Positions 33,923 through 42,699 are shown, counted from the stretch's first letter. The stretch: 64,000 nt of DNA from Paenibacillus durus (GCF_000756615.1 NZ_CP009288.1:4960001-5024000), one strand, 5' to 3'. Notes: generated by a model not told the origin, from the sequence alone. Numbers and translations are program-made.

Positions 33923-33978
33923 AAAGAGGCCCTTCCAGCCATTTGACCGGCTTTAAGGGCCTCTTTCAACGTTTTTTT
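33923..33978 (+). terminator. Terminator of gldA
   Basis: AAAGAGGCCCTT (33923-33934) pairs perfectly with AAGGGCCTCTTT (33955-33966), then CAACG and seven T. It overlaps the end of the convergent small membrane gene. Confidence 0.8.
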
Positions 33979-34166
33979 CTCTGACGAATCCAGCTTGCCA
34001 GCAGAAATATAAATGCGATTAGCAATACAGCGCAGATTAAGAACGTTTTGATGTAACCGCCAAAATGCATTAGAGCATCGCTTTGGTAAGATAGCGCAGG
34101 TATGGTCATGCACATTAAACCCATTCCTATGAACAGAATGGCAATCAGCCACTCTATTTTTTTCAT
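33966..34166 (-). CDS. Small two-span membrane protein at the end of the two-component operon
   Basis: Protein of 66 residues with two membrane helices (IEWLIAILFIGMGLMCMTI and TFLICAVLLIAFIFLLASW) and a basic tail RQRKKR. ATG 34166 overlaps the kinase TGA by 4 nt and GGGGAG lies ahead. No family recognised. Tight coupling suggests that it works with the kinase, as an accessory sensor or inhibitor. Confidence 0.75.
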   Translation of the reverse strand: MKKIEWLIAILFIGMGLMCMTIPALSYQSDALMHFGGYIKTFLICAVLLIAFIFLLASWIRQRKKR

Positions 34167-35572
34167 GTGCTCCCCTCCCCACACCCTGATTGCAGGGCAA
34201 ACCGGATTTCAAAGCGGGTTCCTTCTCCTGCTTTACTGGAGACTTGTATTTTTCCTTCCTGCAGCTCTACCAATTTCTTCACGATCGATAATCCTAATCC
34301 GGTGCCTCCGAATTGACGGGAGCGAGACTTTTCCACTCTATAAAAACGTTCAAAAATATAGGGGAGTTCATCTTCAGGAATACCTATTCCGGTATCCTCT
34401 ACAATTAGCGTTACAGCAGCAGCTTCATATAACAAATATACCTTAATGCCTCCATGTTCTGTATAACGAATGGCATTTTCAAGCAAGTTCAGTACAATCT
34501 GCTCCATCCGTTTACCATCTGCCCATACGCATGAGGCCGTTCCGGATTTCAGAATCAATAAACTTAAATTTTTTACTCTGGCCTTCAATTCAACCTTCCT
34601 GACCGCATGTTCAGTGAGCTCAGACAAATCAACCCATTCAAGAACAAGTGTGATTTTCCCTTCTTCCATCTTTGCCAGGTCAAACAAATCATCGACCAGA
34701 TGCTGAAGCCGGACCGATTCTTCGTAGATAATATCAAGGTATTGATTTTTCTCCGCATCGGTCTCATATAGCTCATCCTTCACCACTCGGGAATAACCCT
34801 CCAGATAAGTGATCGGAGTACGCAGCTCATGAGATATATTAGCAAAAAATTCCTGGCGTGTATCCCGGTAACGCTGAAGATCAACCGCTAAATCATTGAT
34901 TGCTTCGGCCAAGGCGCCCATTTCATCCCGGCTTTTGAGTTCCAGTCTCGTTTCCAGCTCACCGGCGGCAATGTTGCGGGTCGCCTGCTGCATTTGCAGA
35001 AGCGGACGGGATAGAAATTGGGCGATAATCCACGTGATCCCAAGGGCCAGTAAGAATGCGCCCATTCCAGAAAGGATCAGTAAATTCCGCACACCCGATA
35101 ACGATTGCTCCATCTGTTCCGTAGATGACATAACATAAAGAGCGGATGCTGCACCTTCGCCTCCATGAATGGGTTGCCCCGACACAAAGTAACGGTGTCC
35201 TGCAGTATCCTCGTACAGTAAGTTCACCTTTTTCCCGGAAAAAATCTTCTTTAGATCGGAGGTCCGGATAAAGGTTCTGTCTGATGGATCATGCACTCCC
35301 GAATGAAGAATCACCGCTCCATCCTGCCGAATATTAAAAACACTGACATTTGAGAACTCGGCAAACGTCTTCATTGTCTGCTCAGACGTTGCATCAGTGG
35401 AGTCCGCCATTACCGCAAAGTGGGAAGTAAGCTCCTCCGTTTCGGTCTGCATGCGGGCATAATAATAGTTAGTAAACATGCGGTCAATGGAGAATCCCAG
35501 AAATACCAGCACGATTAAGAATAAGGTGATGATAATCAGGCCAAGTTTCAATCCGATCCGGTTGTTCCTCAT
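34163..35572 (-). CDS. Sensor histidine kinase of the copper-oxidase region
   Basis: Membrane kinase of 469 residues. Helix at about 10-30, extracytoplasmic sensor domain about 35-160, second helix about 163-186, HAMP about 187-238, HisKA with H248 in NISHELRTPITYLEGY, HATPase with N box LNLLENAIRY, DTGIGIPE and GGTGLGLSIVKKL. The sensor region has no obvious metal motif. ATG overlaps the regulator stop by 4 nt. Context (multicopper oxidase, Met- and His-rich proteins) suggests sensing of copper or envelope redox state; this is inference. Confidence 0.92.
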   Translation of the reverse strand: MRNNRIGLKLGLIIITLFLIVLVFLGFSIDRMFTNYYYARMQTETEELTSHFAVMADSTDATSEQTMKTFAEFSNVSVFNIRQDGAVILHSGVHDPSDRTFIRTSDLKKIFSGKKVNLLYEDTAGHRYFVSGQPIHGGEGAASALYVMSSTEQMEQSLSGVRNLLILSGMGAFLLALGITWIIAQFLSRPLLQMQQATRNIAAGELETRLELKSRDEMGALAEAINDLAVDLQRYRDTRQEFFANISHELRTPITYLEGYSRVVKDELYETDAEKNQYLDIIYEESVRLQHLVDDLFDLAKMEEGKITLVLEWVDLSELTEHAVRKVELKARVKNLSLLILKSGTASCVWADGKRMEQIVLNLLENAIRYTEHGGIKVYLLYEAAAVTLIVEDTGIGIPEDELPYIFERFYRVEKSRSRQFGGTGLGLSIVKKLVELQEGKIQVSSKAGEGTRFEIRFALQSGCGEGST

Positions 35573-36276
35573 TCCTGTTCCCCGGAAGCATAAAACTTAT
35601 AGCCAACTCCCCACACCGTTTGAATAGGATTGTAGGTCATTCCCGCTTTGTGCAGTTTTTCACGTATATTCTTGATATGGGTATCCACGACCCGGACTTC
35701 GCCCTCATAATCATATCCCCATAACCTTTCGACGAGTTCCTCCCTGCTGAAGGCGCGCTGCCTGCTTTGGGCTAATACAGCCAGCAGATCAAACTCCTTC
35801 GGGGTAAACTCAATCAACTCATCTTGAATCCGAACCTCCCGCGCGTCGGGGAATATGGTCATTTGCGGAAATTCAAGCACCAACTGCTGAGGCAGTGAAG
35901 TCTGTGTAATCGTTGATCTGCGGATTAATGAATATATTCGGGCCAGGAGTTCTTCTGAATCAAACGGCTTGGTTAAATAATCATCCGCGCCTATCCCCAA
36001 TCCATGAATCTTATCCTTGGTTTCAGTACGCGCCGTCAGCATTAATATCGGAACCGTTTCCGTTTCTCTGATCGCCTTGCATACTTGCCAGCCATCCATA
36101 TCAGGCATCATGACATCGAGCAAAATAATATCAAAGGAATGCTTCTTGACCATGGATAACGCCTCCAGCCCTGTAGACGCCTCCTGAATCTGGAATCCTT
36201 CCTTCATCAAATAAATCCGGAGCAGGTTCCTCATATTCCATTCATCATCCACAATTAACACTTGGAGCTTCGGCAC
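35569..36276 (-). CDS. OmpR-type response regulator of the copper-oxidase region
   Basis: Response regulator of 235 residues: receiver with acidic pair in VLIVDDEWNMR, phospho-acceptor D54 in DIILLDVMMPD, K in LTKPFDSEEL; winged helix LIEFTPKEFDLLAVLAQSRQ and VRVVDTHIKNIREKL. GTG 36276 is preferred, as AAGAAGG lies 8 nt ahead; GTG 36285 overlaps it. Downstream of the small His-rich gene and upstream of the kinase. The 3 x 11-bp repeats at 36546 and 44816 are the kind of site such proteins bind. Confidence 0.92.
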   Translation of the reverse strand: MPKLQVLIVDDEWNMRNLLRIYLMKEGFQIQEASTGLEALSMVKKHSFDIILLDVMMPDMDGWQVCKAIRETETVPILMLTARTETKDKIHGLGIGADDYLTKPFDSEELLARIYSLIRRSTITQTSLPQQLVLEFPQMTIFPDAREVRIQDELIEFTPKEFDLLAVLAQSRQRAFSREELVERLWGYDYEGEVRVVDTHIKNIREKLHKAGMTYNPIQTVWGVGYKFYASGEQE

Positions 36277-36297
36277 AATGCCCACCTTCTTCGTTCT

Positions 36298-36489
36298 CTA
36301 TGATTTTAAGCCCTGTATTTCTTTGCGCATCCGCTCATTTTGTGCCTTCAATTCCGTCAGTTCTTCCTGAAGCTGTTCTGTTGTCACTTGTTTCTTATGG
36401 CTTCCATGATGATGTCCCCCACGCATTCCAAACATCATAAATATCATCATTAACGGGCAAATCAGCGTTAGCAGCCAAGACCAATTCAT
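36298..36489 (-). CDS. Small membrane protein with His cluster and coiled coil
   Basis: Protein of 63 residues: one membrane helix (WSWLLTLICPLMMIFMMFGM), a metal-binding-like loop GGHHHGSHKK, then a coiled coil (TEQLQEELTELKAQNERMRK). GGGAGG precedes the ATG. First gene of the two-component operon. Resembles short DUF2933-type proteins found next to copper resistance genes; the His cluster on the far side of the membrane could pass copper to the kinase. Confidence 0.75.
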   Translation of the reverse strand: MNWSWLLTLICPLMMIFMMFGMRGGHHHGSHKKQVTTEQLQEELTELKAQNERMRKEIQGLKS

Positions 36490-36545
36490 AATAAATACCT
36501 CCCATACGCTTTGTTATTTATACTCTTATTGTAAGGAGAGATTAT

Positions 36546-36578
36546 GGAGAAAATATGTTGAAAAATTGAGGTATCCAT
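36546..36578 (-). promoter_or_regulatory. Three 11-bp direct repeats, response-regulator box 1
   Basis: Plus strand GGAGAAAATAT, GTTGAAAAATT, GAGGTATCCAT in perfect 11-bp register. A minus-strand -10 TACAAT (36528-36533) lies 12 nt beyond the edge, so the first repeat covers the -35 region of the two-component operon. The same layout occurs at 44816-44848. The other edge is close to the divergent membrane protein gene, whose -10 may be TACAAT at 36597-36602, so it may serve both directions. Confidence 0.65.
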
Positions 36579-36626
36579 GTACTTGGGCTCATACGATACA
36601 ATATAAACAAGCAGGGGGTTGTACTC

Positions 36627-37208
36627 ATGTCCAACTGGATTATCGCAGCTATCTTCTATACTTTTATTATTGGTTGGTCGTTTAGCTTTATTTATCGCTT
36701 CCGCTCCGCCGTAACGGGCACAATGGCAATGATTTCGCCAATGGCAAGCGGAATGATTGCCGGCTTTGGCAGCGGGACGATTATTGGCGCCGGATTTTCA
36801 TCGAACATTTTCCTGTCTTTGTTGCTCAGTGTGCTGACAGGCATCCTCGCAGGAGGGATCATCGGCTCTGTTATCCATATCGGAGCATTTCTGAACGGGG
36901 CGCTATCCGGCATGATGGCCGGTTTGATGGGGGCGATGCTCATTGTTATGCTGCCTTCGTCCGAGTGGAATCGAGTGATTTTTATTTTTATGGCCGCCTG
37001 CGGTTTCCTTCAATTTGTTCATACCCTGATGCTCCAAGGTCAGATCGAGGAATCTGTTCTGAAACGCTCACCTTGGATCTTTCGTACTCCATTCCTTATG
37101 TTCCTGGCTATTGCTGCTTTCATTTTTCTGTACTCCACCGGCAGCTCACCCAATACCATAATTCCTAGCCCTAAGCATCCAAACCATTCTATGATGAACA
37201 TGAAATAA
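36627..37208 (+). CDS. Glycine-zipper membrane protein with Met/His C-terminal tail
   Basis: Protein of 193 residues with about five membrane segments. The middle is rich in small residues (SGMIAGFGSGTIIGAG, LTGILAGGIIGSVIHIGAF, GALSGMMAGLMGAML), as in glycine-zipper channels. The last residues, HPNHSMMNMK, form a putative copper ligand set. AGGGGG lies 9 nt before ATG 36627. Divergent from the two-component operon across the 3 x 11-bp box and followed by a methyltransferase gene. Function unknown; a role in copper handling is inferred. Confidence 0.75.
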   Translation: MSNWIIAAIFYTFIIGWSFSFIYRFRSAVTGTMAMISPMASGMIAGFGSGTIIGAGFSSNIFLSLLLSVLTGILAGGIIGSVIHIGAFLNGALSGMMAGLMGAMLIVMLPSSEWNRVIFIFMAACGFLQFVHTLMLQGQIEESVLKRSPWIFRTPFLMFLAIAAFIFLYSTGSSPNTIIPSPKHPNHSMMNMK

Positions 37209-37243
37209 TTTCCGTTGACGAGGACTAGGAGGAATCATGAAGC

Positions 37244-37867
37244 ATGAATGAAAATAGAACAGACATCATTAGAAAACGGTATGACCGGATATCGGGAATC
37301 TTTGATCTAATGGATCGGATGATCAAAAAAGAATGGCGGACTGAACTGCTTAATGGTGTGGACGGTGAGGTGTTGGAGGTAGGCGTGGGAACTGGAGCCA
37401 ATTTGTCCTATTATCCGGCACACACAGCGGGCGTTACCGGTATTGATTTCAGCCCGGGCATGCTTCGCTATGCCAAACCAAAAGCAATCCGCGCTCCATT
37501 TCCGGTAACGCTTTTGGAGATGGACGCCCAGCATATGACTTTTCCCGACGATTCATTTGATTATGTCATTGCGACCTGCGTCTTTTGTTCGGTGCCTGAT
37601 CCTGTAGCCGGTTTACTGGAAATCCGAAGAGTGTGCAAGCCGGGCGGGAAAGTGCTTCTGCTGGAGCACATGCGCAGCGAGCAGCCGTTTGCAGGATTAT
37701 TAATGGATGTACTTAATCCAATTACAGTCAGACTCTGGGGAGCTAACATCAACCGCAGAACACTGCAAAATATTGAAAAAGCAGGCTTTATCATTGAGGA
37801 GAACGTATCCTTGATGGGTTCCATCATGCGAAGACTCGTGCTAAAACCGAATAAACGTGCAAATTAA
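37244..37867 (+). CDS. Class I SAM-dependent methyltransferase
   Basis: Protein of 207 residues, UbiE/phospholipid N-methyltransferase-like. SAM-binding motif I is LEVGVGTGANLSYYP, motif II GIDFSPGML, then DDSFDYVIATCVFCSVPDP and GGKVLLLEHM. The N-terminal RYDRISGIFDLMDRMIKKEW resembles UbiE. AGGAGG lies 10 nt before ATG 37244. Co-directional with the membrane protein gene 35 nt upstream and closed by a terminator. A quinone or lipid substrate would fit the membrane setting but is not shown. Confidence 0.85.
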   Translation: MNENRTDIIRKRYDRISGIFDLMDRMIKKEWRTELLNGVDGEVLEVGVGTGANLSYYPAHTAGVTGIDFSPGMLRYAKPKAIRAPFPVTLLEMDAQHMTFPDDSFDYVIATCVFCSVPDPVAGLLEIRRVCKPGGKVLLLEHMRSEQPFAGLLMDVLNPITVRLWGANINRRTLQNIEKAGFIIEENVSLMGSIMRRLVLKPNKRAN

Positions 37868-37886
37868 AATGGTGATTGCAACAAGA

Positions 37887-37916
37887 AACCGAAGGCTAGA
37901 TGGCCTCCGGTTTTTG
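37887..37916 (+). terminator. Terminator of the methyltransferase gene
   Basis: AACCG-A-AGGC-TAGAT-GGCC-T-CCGGTT hairpin followed by TTTTGTTG. Confidence 0.7.
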
Positions 37917-38041
37917 TTGTTCAAGATATTCATGCCGCTGATGCGGCAACCATTAGATGATGAAATAAAGTTGTTTCAGGATAGATTAGGAGTTGTTGAT
38001 CTTGTGCGCTCAATCCGCGAATATACGAACTCGGCATCCAT

Positions 38042-39166
38042 TTATGAGATGGCTAGTTCCGATACACAAGTATCGTTATACTTGGAGCCTGGAACAATAT
38101 CCAATATGGTGAACGTAATACTGGTTGTCATTTTCTCTTCTGGCAAGTCAAACCTGGATCCCTTCGTGAAATCAGCAATGATCGATGTTCCATCAGAGAA
38201 GGTTATTCTTGCTTTACGAACACTGTTGTTTTCCAGATAAGTGGAGATGGATTTCCCATAGCCCGGCAAAATCTTGAGGCTGCCGATTTCAATTGTTTTG
38301 GTAAATCGAATCGTAAAGCTCTGCCCGATTCCGTTCCCCTTAACCCCTTCGCACCAGCAGGTGGCCGTATCGCCATCGATTACTTGACTTGAATTATGGG
38401 AAGATACTTTCGATTTGGGGAGTGTGGAGGACGCTGTAATTTTTGAAGCCTCGATTTTGTCAAAAGATTGATAGGCTTCCGACCATGAATCCTTTAAATC
38501 TGTTGCCTTATAGGTGTGAAGATTCACTTTATATTCGGTTAGGAAGATACCTCTTACATACACGTTGACATAGACAATCCAATTTTTATTGCTTTCATTG
38601 TCTGCAACCGGGTAATCGAACTTCACCAAATTTGATTCCTTGCAGTTGCAGTATTTGGATACAACACTTAAGGCATCCCCAGGCTTTGGAACCCAGTTAG
38701 CATAAGGATCACGAATAAAGCTCCGCGGCTGCGCAAAGATCGGGTCTATATCGGATGGAAGTACTCCCATCCGAAGTACGATTACGCCTGGTTTGAATTG
38801 AATAATACCCTCTCCTCGAAAGGTCCCTACTTCCCCGTGCTGGTTATAATCCTGATATTCGTAGGTGAACTTCACAGGATTTTGTTCATCAATTGTTATG
38901 GGTGTCACCGAATGAAAGATGTAGGTTTCCCCTGAACCCCAGGCATCATAATCCAATTTAGCCTTGCCAGTTTGCTTGTTGAATGTAATGTTGATCGTAC
39001 CGTCAAAATCCTCGACCTCGACCAATGCTTTGTCAACCCACTCGCCTCCATAAGATGAAGCCAATGAGCTGGCAGTTGGAGACGCCGCGTACGTACTTAA
39101 GGTGAAAAGGGAGGAAAAGACTAGAGCGGTTAACAAGAGATTGATAATTAGTTTTCGAATTGACAT
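38042..39166 (-). CDS. Secreted protein with NADase-type glycan-binding (discoidin-like) domain
   Basis: Exported protein of 374 residues. Signal peptide SIRKLIINLLLTALVFSSLF then ALSTYAAS-like cleavage region. Residues about 25-230 are beta-rich and not recognised. The last 140 residues match the F5/8-type glycan-binding domain seen next to NAD glycohydrolases: SSHNSSQVIDGDTATCWCEG, GNGIGQSFTIRF, LKILPGYGKS, YLENNSVRKARITFSDGT, ILDVPG-like ITFTILDIVPGSKYNDT. ATG 39166 is placed by GAGGACGAG; the frame runs 56 codons further. No catalytic domain is visible. Confidence 0.8.
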   Translation of the reverse strand: MSIRKLIINLLLTALVFSSLFTLSTYAASPTASSLASSYGGEWVDKALVEVEDFDGTINITFNKQTGKAKLDYDAWGSGETYIFHSVTPITIDEQNPVKFTYEYQDYNQHGEVGTFRGEGIIQFKPGVIVLRMGVLPSDIDPIFAQPRSFIRDPYANWVPKPGDALSVVSKYCNCKESNLVKFDYPVADNESNKNWIVYVNVYVRGIFLTEYKVNLHTYKATDLKDSWSEAYQSFDKIEASKITASSTLPKSKVSSHNSSQVIDGDTATCWCEGVKGNGIGQSFTIRFTKTIEIGSLKILPGYGKSISTYLENNSVRKARITFSDGTSIIADFTKGSRFDLPEEKMTTSITFTILDIVPGSKYNDTCVSELAIS

Positions 39167-39205
39167 TCTCGTCCTCGTTTCTATTCTGAATAACATTCCT
39201 ATTCG

Positions 39206-39543
39206 ATGAATAGCAACGATTACCTCCTGGTTCTTAATCAGACCACTAATTATGATGATCCTCACCCCATCCATCTCCATTTGGTTAACTTTCAAATTCT
39301 TGATCGCCAACCTTTTGATGCTTCTCATTTTCAAAAAACCGGAAACCTTATTTTCACGGGACCTCCCACTCCTCCTAATCCCTACGAAATGGGATTAAAA
39401 GAGTTCGGCCCCCCTTTTTACGTTACATCCGTTATAGCCCTTTTTGGACCCTTCACTGGGCGTATGTATGGCATTGTCACATGCTGGAGCTTGAAGATTA
39501 CGAAATGATGCGTCCCATTGAGCGTTTTAAAGCACACTGGTGA
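39206..39543 (+). pseudogene. Remnant of a CotA-like spore multicopper oxidase (C-terminal part)
   Basis: Only the last domain is left. DDPHPIHLHLVNFQILDRQP and FTGPPTPPNP are diagnostic of CotA-type laccases; FGPFTGR follows. The frame then breaks at about 39466: the shifted frame reads WHCHMLELEDYEMMRPIERF, the type 1 copper site, to TGA 39543. The first 400 or so residues are missing. It is a relic, not part of the intact oxidase gene nearby. Confidence 0.85.
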
Positions 39544-39605
39544 GGGGTATAGATAACAATAGGTTGCTTAGTTTGACAAAGGAGCAATGATTATGGCATG
39601 TGCAG

Positions 39606-39630
39606 AGAGCCGTTGGGCTCTTTATTCTTT
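39606..39630 (+). terminator. Terminator left from the CotA-like gene
   Basis: AGAGCC-GTTG-GGCTCT hairpin followed by TTATTCTTT. Confidence 0.6.
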
Positions 39631-39663
39631 AGGTTCTGTTTTCGTTTATTGTTGATTTTCGAC

Positions 39664-39692
39664 CAAAAGAAAACCGCCCCTTGAAGAGGCGA
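39664..39692 (-). terminator. Terminator of the multicopper oxidase operon
   Basis: Minus strand CGCCTCTTCAAGGGGCGG hairpin followed by TTTTCTTTTGG. Confidence 0.65.
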
Positions 39693-39757
39693 TTAATTTG
39701 ATTTTCTTAAGTTTAGGTCTTGATAATTTTCATCTGACATGCGTTATTCTCATTCAT

Positions 39758-41398
39758 CTATTCCGGTTTGTTCGCTGCATTAGAAGGGGGAGTGTAACCG
39801 GGCTTATAATCGGTATAAGTCAATTGTTGCGCCATTCCTCCCGCAGCATGGTGAAGCTCATGGCAGTGAATCATCCAGTTTCCGGGATTATCGGCCTTAA
39901 AGGCGACTACGATCTTCTCGCCGGGCTTAACTAGAACGGTATCCTTCATGATCGTACTTTCCACCTTCACCCCATTTTTCTCAAGGACTTGGAAAAAGTG
40001 GCCGTGTACATGCATCGGATGATCCACCGTGCTTTTATTCTCAAACGTCAGCTTTACATAGTCGCCGGTTTTCACTTGAAGAGCCGGGAGTTCTGAAAAG
40101 ACTTTATCGTTGATCGTATACACTATCTGGTTCCCATTCGTCTTGGAATTCAGCACGGCTGTATACTCCAGCGCAAATTTTTGGACCTTGCTTAATTCGG
40201 ATTCGGCAGGCTTGCCGTACTTATAAAGATCAAACGCGGTTAATTGATCATGCTGTGTTTCCATTTCTTCGCCCTTGCTTCCCGATACCTTAACCGGAAT
40301 AACCAATTGATCGTTATATTTATTGTCATCATGCGCATCAATGGAAAAATCCTTTTGCGAGTCAATGTTCAACTCCACATCATACCGTTCCCCGGGAGCG
40401 ATGGTCACGATTTGATCTTGGAGGGTAGCCGGCTCCGCTATATCCTGTCCATCCGTACTGACTACCCGGAATTCTCCGGGAATATGGATTCCATGGGAAC
40501 GATATCCGGCGTTAATGAAACGCAAGCGAACGGTGTCTCCTGGTTTAGTTTCCAGAGGCGTAATCAGCGAACCGGATTTACCATTAACGGTATAAATGTT
40601 GTACATGGCGGCCATCATTTCTTCATCACTCATGCCTGCTGATCCGTGAGCACTGTGAGCATTGCCACCTGCATTCATCCATTCATCCAGAATTAAGGTA
40701 AAGTCTTTGTCCGGCTGCTCGGATGGTTTCGGTTCCACGATAAGAGCACCGTAGAGTCCCTTGTCTACCTGCGTGGAGCTTTCTTGGTGGGAATGGTACC
40801 AATAGGTTCCCACCACATCGGCTGAGAACCCGTAGGTATAGGTTTCCCCCGGCTTAACCGCATCTTGTGTAAGTCCGGGCACACCATCCGATCCGGCGGG
40901 TACAGGATAGCCATGCCAATGAATAGTTACGGGTACACTAAGTTCATTTTTCAGCGTAATCCTTACAAAATCCCCTTGAGTAACACGGATTTCCTGTCCA
41001 GGGACCGTACCATTGTAAGTCCAGACCGCTTGGGTCACACCCGGCGCTAATTTCCAATTGCTTTCCATAGCAGTCAGAGTAAACCCTTTTACCGGCTGCC
41101 CGGCTTTAGGCTGCGGCAAAGTTGCCGTTCCCTCTTGAACCGTACCTGCAGCTGCTTCAGGGGAAGGGGAAGGACTGGGAGGGATTGCTCCCTCCGTACT
41201 GCCAGGTGCAGCTGTATTGGTCATGACATGGGAACTATGGTCCATCGGTTGGTTTGTTGCGCTGGCATCTTCTTGAACCGTACTGCCCGTAGCCGCCCCA
41301 CCTTTGGAACCCGAAGTTTCAGTTATAAAGATACCGGCTGCCGTCCCGCCGATGATCAAGGCCAGGAAGAATAGCCATACAAGACTTTTGCTGCTCAA
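39758..41398 (-). CDS. Membrane-anchored multicopper oxidase
   Basis: Three-domain laccase-type oxidase of 546 residues on the outer face of the membrane. N-terminal anchor VWLFFLALIIGGTAAGIFI, a 70-residue Ser/Pro/Ala linker, then copper motifs in order: VTIHWHGYPVPAGSDG, YWYHSHQESSTQ, HPMHVHGHFFQVL and IHCHELHHAAGGM (T1 Cys and T3 His). The last motif has extra His residues and the axial position M. TTG 41398 is the start, with AGGAGG 8 nt ahead. Last gene of a seven-gene operon. Could oxidise Cu(I), Mn, Fe or an organic donor, or take electrons from the membrane cytochrome two to three genes upstream. Confidence 0.92.
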   Translation of the reverse strand: MSSKSLVWLFFLALIIGGTAAGIFITETSGSKGGAATGSTVQEDASATNQPMDHSSHVMTNTAAPGSTEGAIPPSPSPSPEAAAGTVQEGTATLPQPKAGQPVKGFTLTAMESNWKLAPGVTQAVWTYNGTVPGQEIRVTQGDFVRITLKNELSVPVTIHWHGYPVPAGSDGVPGLTQDAVKPGETYTYGFSADVVGTYWYHSHQESSTQVDKGLYGALIVEPKPSEQPDKDFTLILDEWMNAGGNAHSAHGSAGMSDEEMMAAMYNIYTVNGKSGSLITPLETKPGDTVRLRFINAGYRSHGIHIPGEFRVVSTDGQDIAEPATLQDQIVTIAPGERYDVELNIDSQKDFSIDAHDDNKYNDQLVIPVKVSGSKGEEMETQHDQLTAFDLYKYGKPAESELSKVQKFALEYTAVLNSKTNGNQIVYTINDKVFSELPALQVKTGDYVKLTFENKSTVDHPMHVHGHFFQVLEKNGVKVESTIMKDTVLVKPGEKIVVAFKADNPGNWMIHCHELHHAAGGMAQQLTYTDYKPGYTPPSNAANKPE

Positions 41399-41410
41399 GT
41401 CTCATTCCTC

Positions 41411-42019
41411 CTACATCATTCCCATGTTGCTGCCATTGTTCATGTTTCCGCCGTTGTTCATGCTGCCGCCGTTATTCATGTTTCCGCCATTGTTCATGCC
41501 GCCGCCGCCCATATTCATCATGTCCATGTCATCCATCATACCGCCCGAGCCGCCCATGCTGCCGGACGATCCCATGCTGCCCGAATTGCCCATATTCATA
41601 TTGGACTGCCCGCCGCTCATGTACTGCTGCTGCATACGCATCATATCCTGCTGCAATTGGTTCATACGCTGCATCATTTCATTCATTTGATCCATCGGCA
41701 CGGCGCCGCCCATTGTTCCCTGCATGGTCGCTCCGACTCCGGCCGTTCCGTTAACATGAGCGTTATGCAGATTATTCGTTGACGTAGTCGAACCAGAGTT
41801 TGCAGGATTCGTTACATTAAGCAATACTACAGAGATAATTAAACCGACGAACGAGAAAATTGCTAATTTCAACCAGCCATTCGTTTTCATTATTGATATT
41901 CCTCCAATATAGCCATACGTTTTTTTTAACAGATAATAAACCGTAAAGAGCAAACCAACGACGAGAAGAATCAGCAGAGATGCCATATACAAGTTTCCAA
42001 AGGCTCCAAGAGCATTCAT
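41411..42019 (-). CDS. Met/Gly-rich membrane-anchored putative copper-binding protein
   Basis: Protein of 202 residues: two membrane helices (YMASLLILLVVGLLFTVYYL and WLKLAIFSFVGLIISVVLL), then 110 extracytoplasmic residues with about 30 Met, in MxxM arrays (QMNEMMQRMNQLQQDMMRMQ) and GGNMNN-type repeats to the end. Such Met arrays bind Cu(I) or Ag(I). ATG 42019 overlaps the preceding stop by 4 nt (ATGA) and GGAGG is ahead. It is directly upstream of the oxidase and could deliver copper to it. No family name known to me. Confidence 0.8.
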   Translation of the reverse strand: MNALGAFGNLYMASLLILLVVGLLFTVYYLLKKTYGYIGGISIMKTNGWLKLAIFSFVGLIISVVLLNVTNPANSGSTTSTNNLHNAHVNGTAGVGATMQGTMGGAVPMDQMNEMMQRMNQLQQDMMRMQQQYMSGGQSNMNMGNSGSMGSSGSMGGSGGMMDDMDMMNMGGGGMNNGGNMNNGGSMNNGGNMNNGSNMGMM

Positions 42020-42396
42020 TTTGAGTTCCTCCATTTAACGGGCTTCGGCCATACGATGGCAAGAAACACGGCCCCTGCTATAATGATTGGCAGCGTAAAC
42101 ACAAGAAGTGCTGTTGTTATCAGATGAATAGCATACAGTCTCCCTGTTTGGTCATGGTGCCCGCTATGCCCGCCATTGCCTGATGATGCTTCCGGACTGT
42201 CCATTGTACCGATTGTGAACAGATCGGGAATGGTTGCAGAACCCAGAATCTCATTGCTCATCATGTCTGCCATAGAAGCATCCATTTGCGCCGCATTTTC
42301 TGCCGGGTTGCTCCAGGAAAGCGCCAGCACTAGCATGATGATGACTGCAAACACGGAGCTGAGCTGCCAGAACGGCCGTTTTTGTTTGTTGAACAT
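42016..42396 (-). CDS. Two-span membrane protein with His motif, unknown
   Basis: Protein of 126 residues: helix near the N terminus (LSSVFAVIIMLVLALSW), an extracytoplasmic loop with several Met and the motif GGHSGHHDQ, and a C-terminal helix (TALLVFTLPIIIAGAVFLAIVW). AAAGGTG precedes ATG 42396; stop overlaps the next ATG. The loop could bind metal on the outer face. No homologue recognised. Confidence 0.7.
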   Translation of the reverse strand: MFNKQKRPFWQLSSVFAVIIMLVLALSWSNPAENAAQMDASMADMMSNEILGSATIPDLFTIGTMDSPEASSGNGGHSGHHDQTGRLYAIHLITTALLVFTLPIIIAGAVFLAIVWPKPVKWRNSK

Positions 42397-42399
42397 GGG

Positions 42400-42699
42400 T
42401 TACACCTTTCTTCTGCACCGTACGTAGACGCCGCCTGCAATGCTGATCGCTAATAGAGGGAATGCGAATTGAACGCTCTCATACAATAACCTTTGTACAT
42501 TTGCATCTTCCTTCACTTGCATTGACAATCCCATCAGGGAGGTTTCCATGGCCTTCATCATACCCATCATGAAGCTCATAGCCTCCTGCTCGGTCGGTCC
42601 GAAGCGGAACATCGAGATCAATATTGCGCCAACAGCAAAGAAAAATGAGGCAGTCACAAACCAGATAAACAGCTTAAACCATTTTTTCTGCATCCACAT
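42400..42699 (-). CDS. Small two-span membrane protein, unknown
   Basis: Protein of 99 residues: helix 1 LFIWFVTASFFFAVGAILI, a Met-rich loop (EAMSFMMGMMKAMETSLMGL), helix 2 FAFPLLAISIAGGVYV, basic end RCRRKV. GGGAGGGG lies 8 nt before ATG 42699. It has the same topology as the proteins of the next two genes. No family recognised. Confidence 0.7.
   Translation of the reverse strand: MWMQKKWFKLFIWFVTASFFFAVGAILISMFRFGPTEQEAMSFMMGMMKAMETSLMGLSMQVKEDANVQRLLYESVQFAFPLLAISIAGGVYVRCRRKV

Noticed and set aside
37857..38240. 127-codon plus-strand frame after the methyltransferase gene
   Set aside because: Most of it is antisense to the secreted discoidin-like protein gene, and a terminator lies inside its first part.
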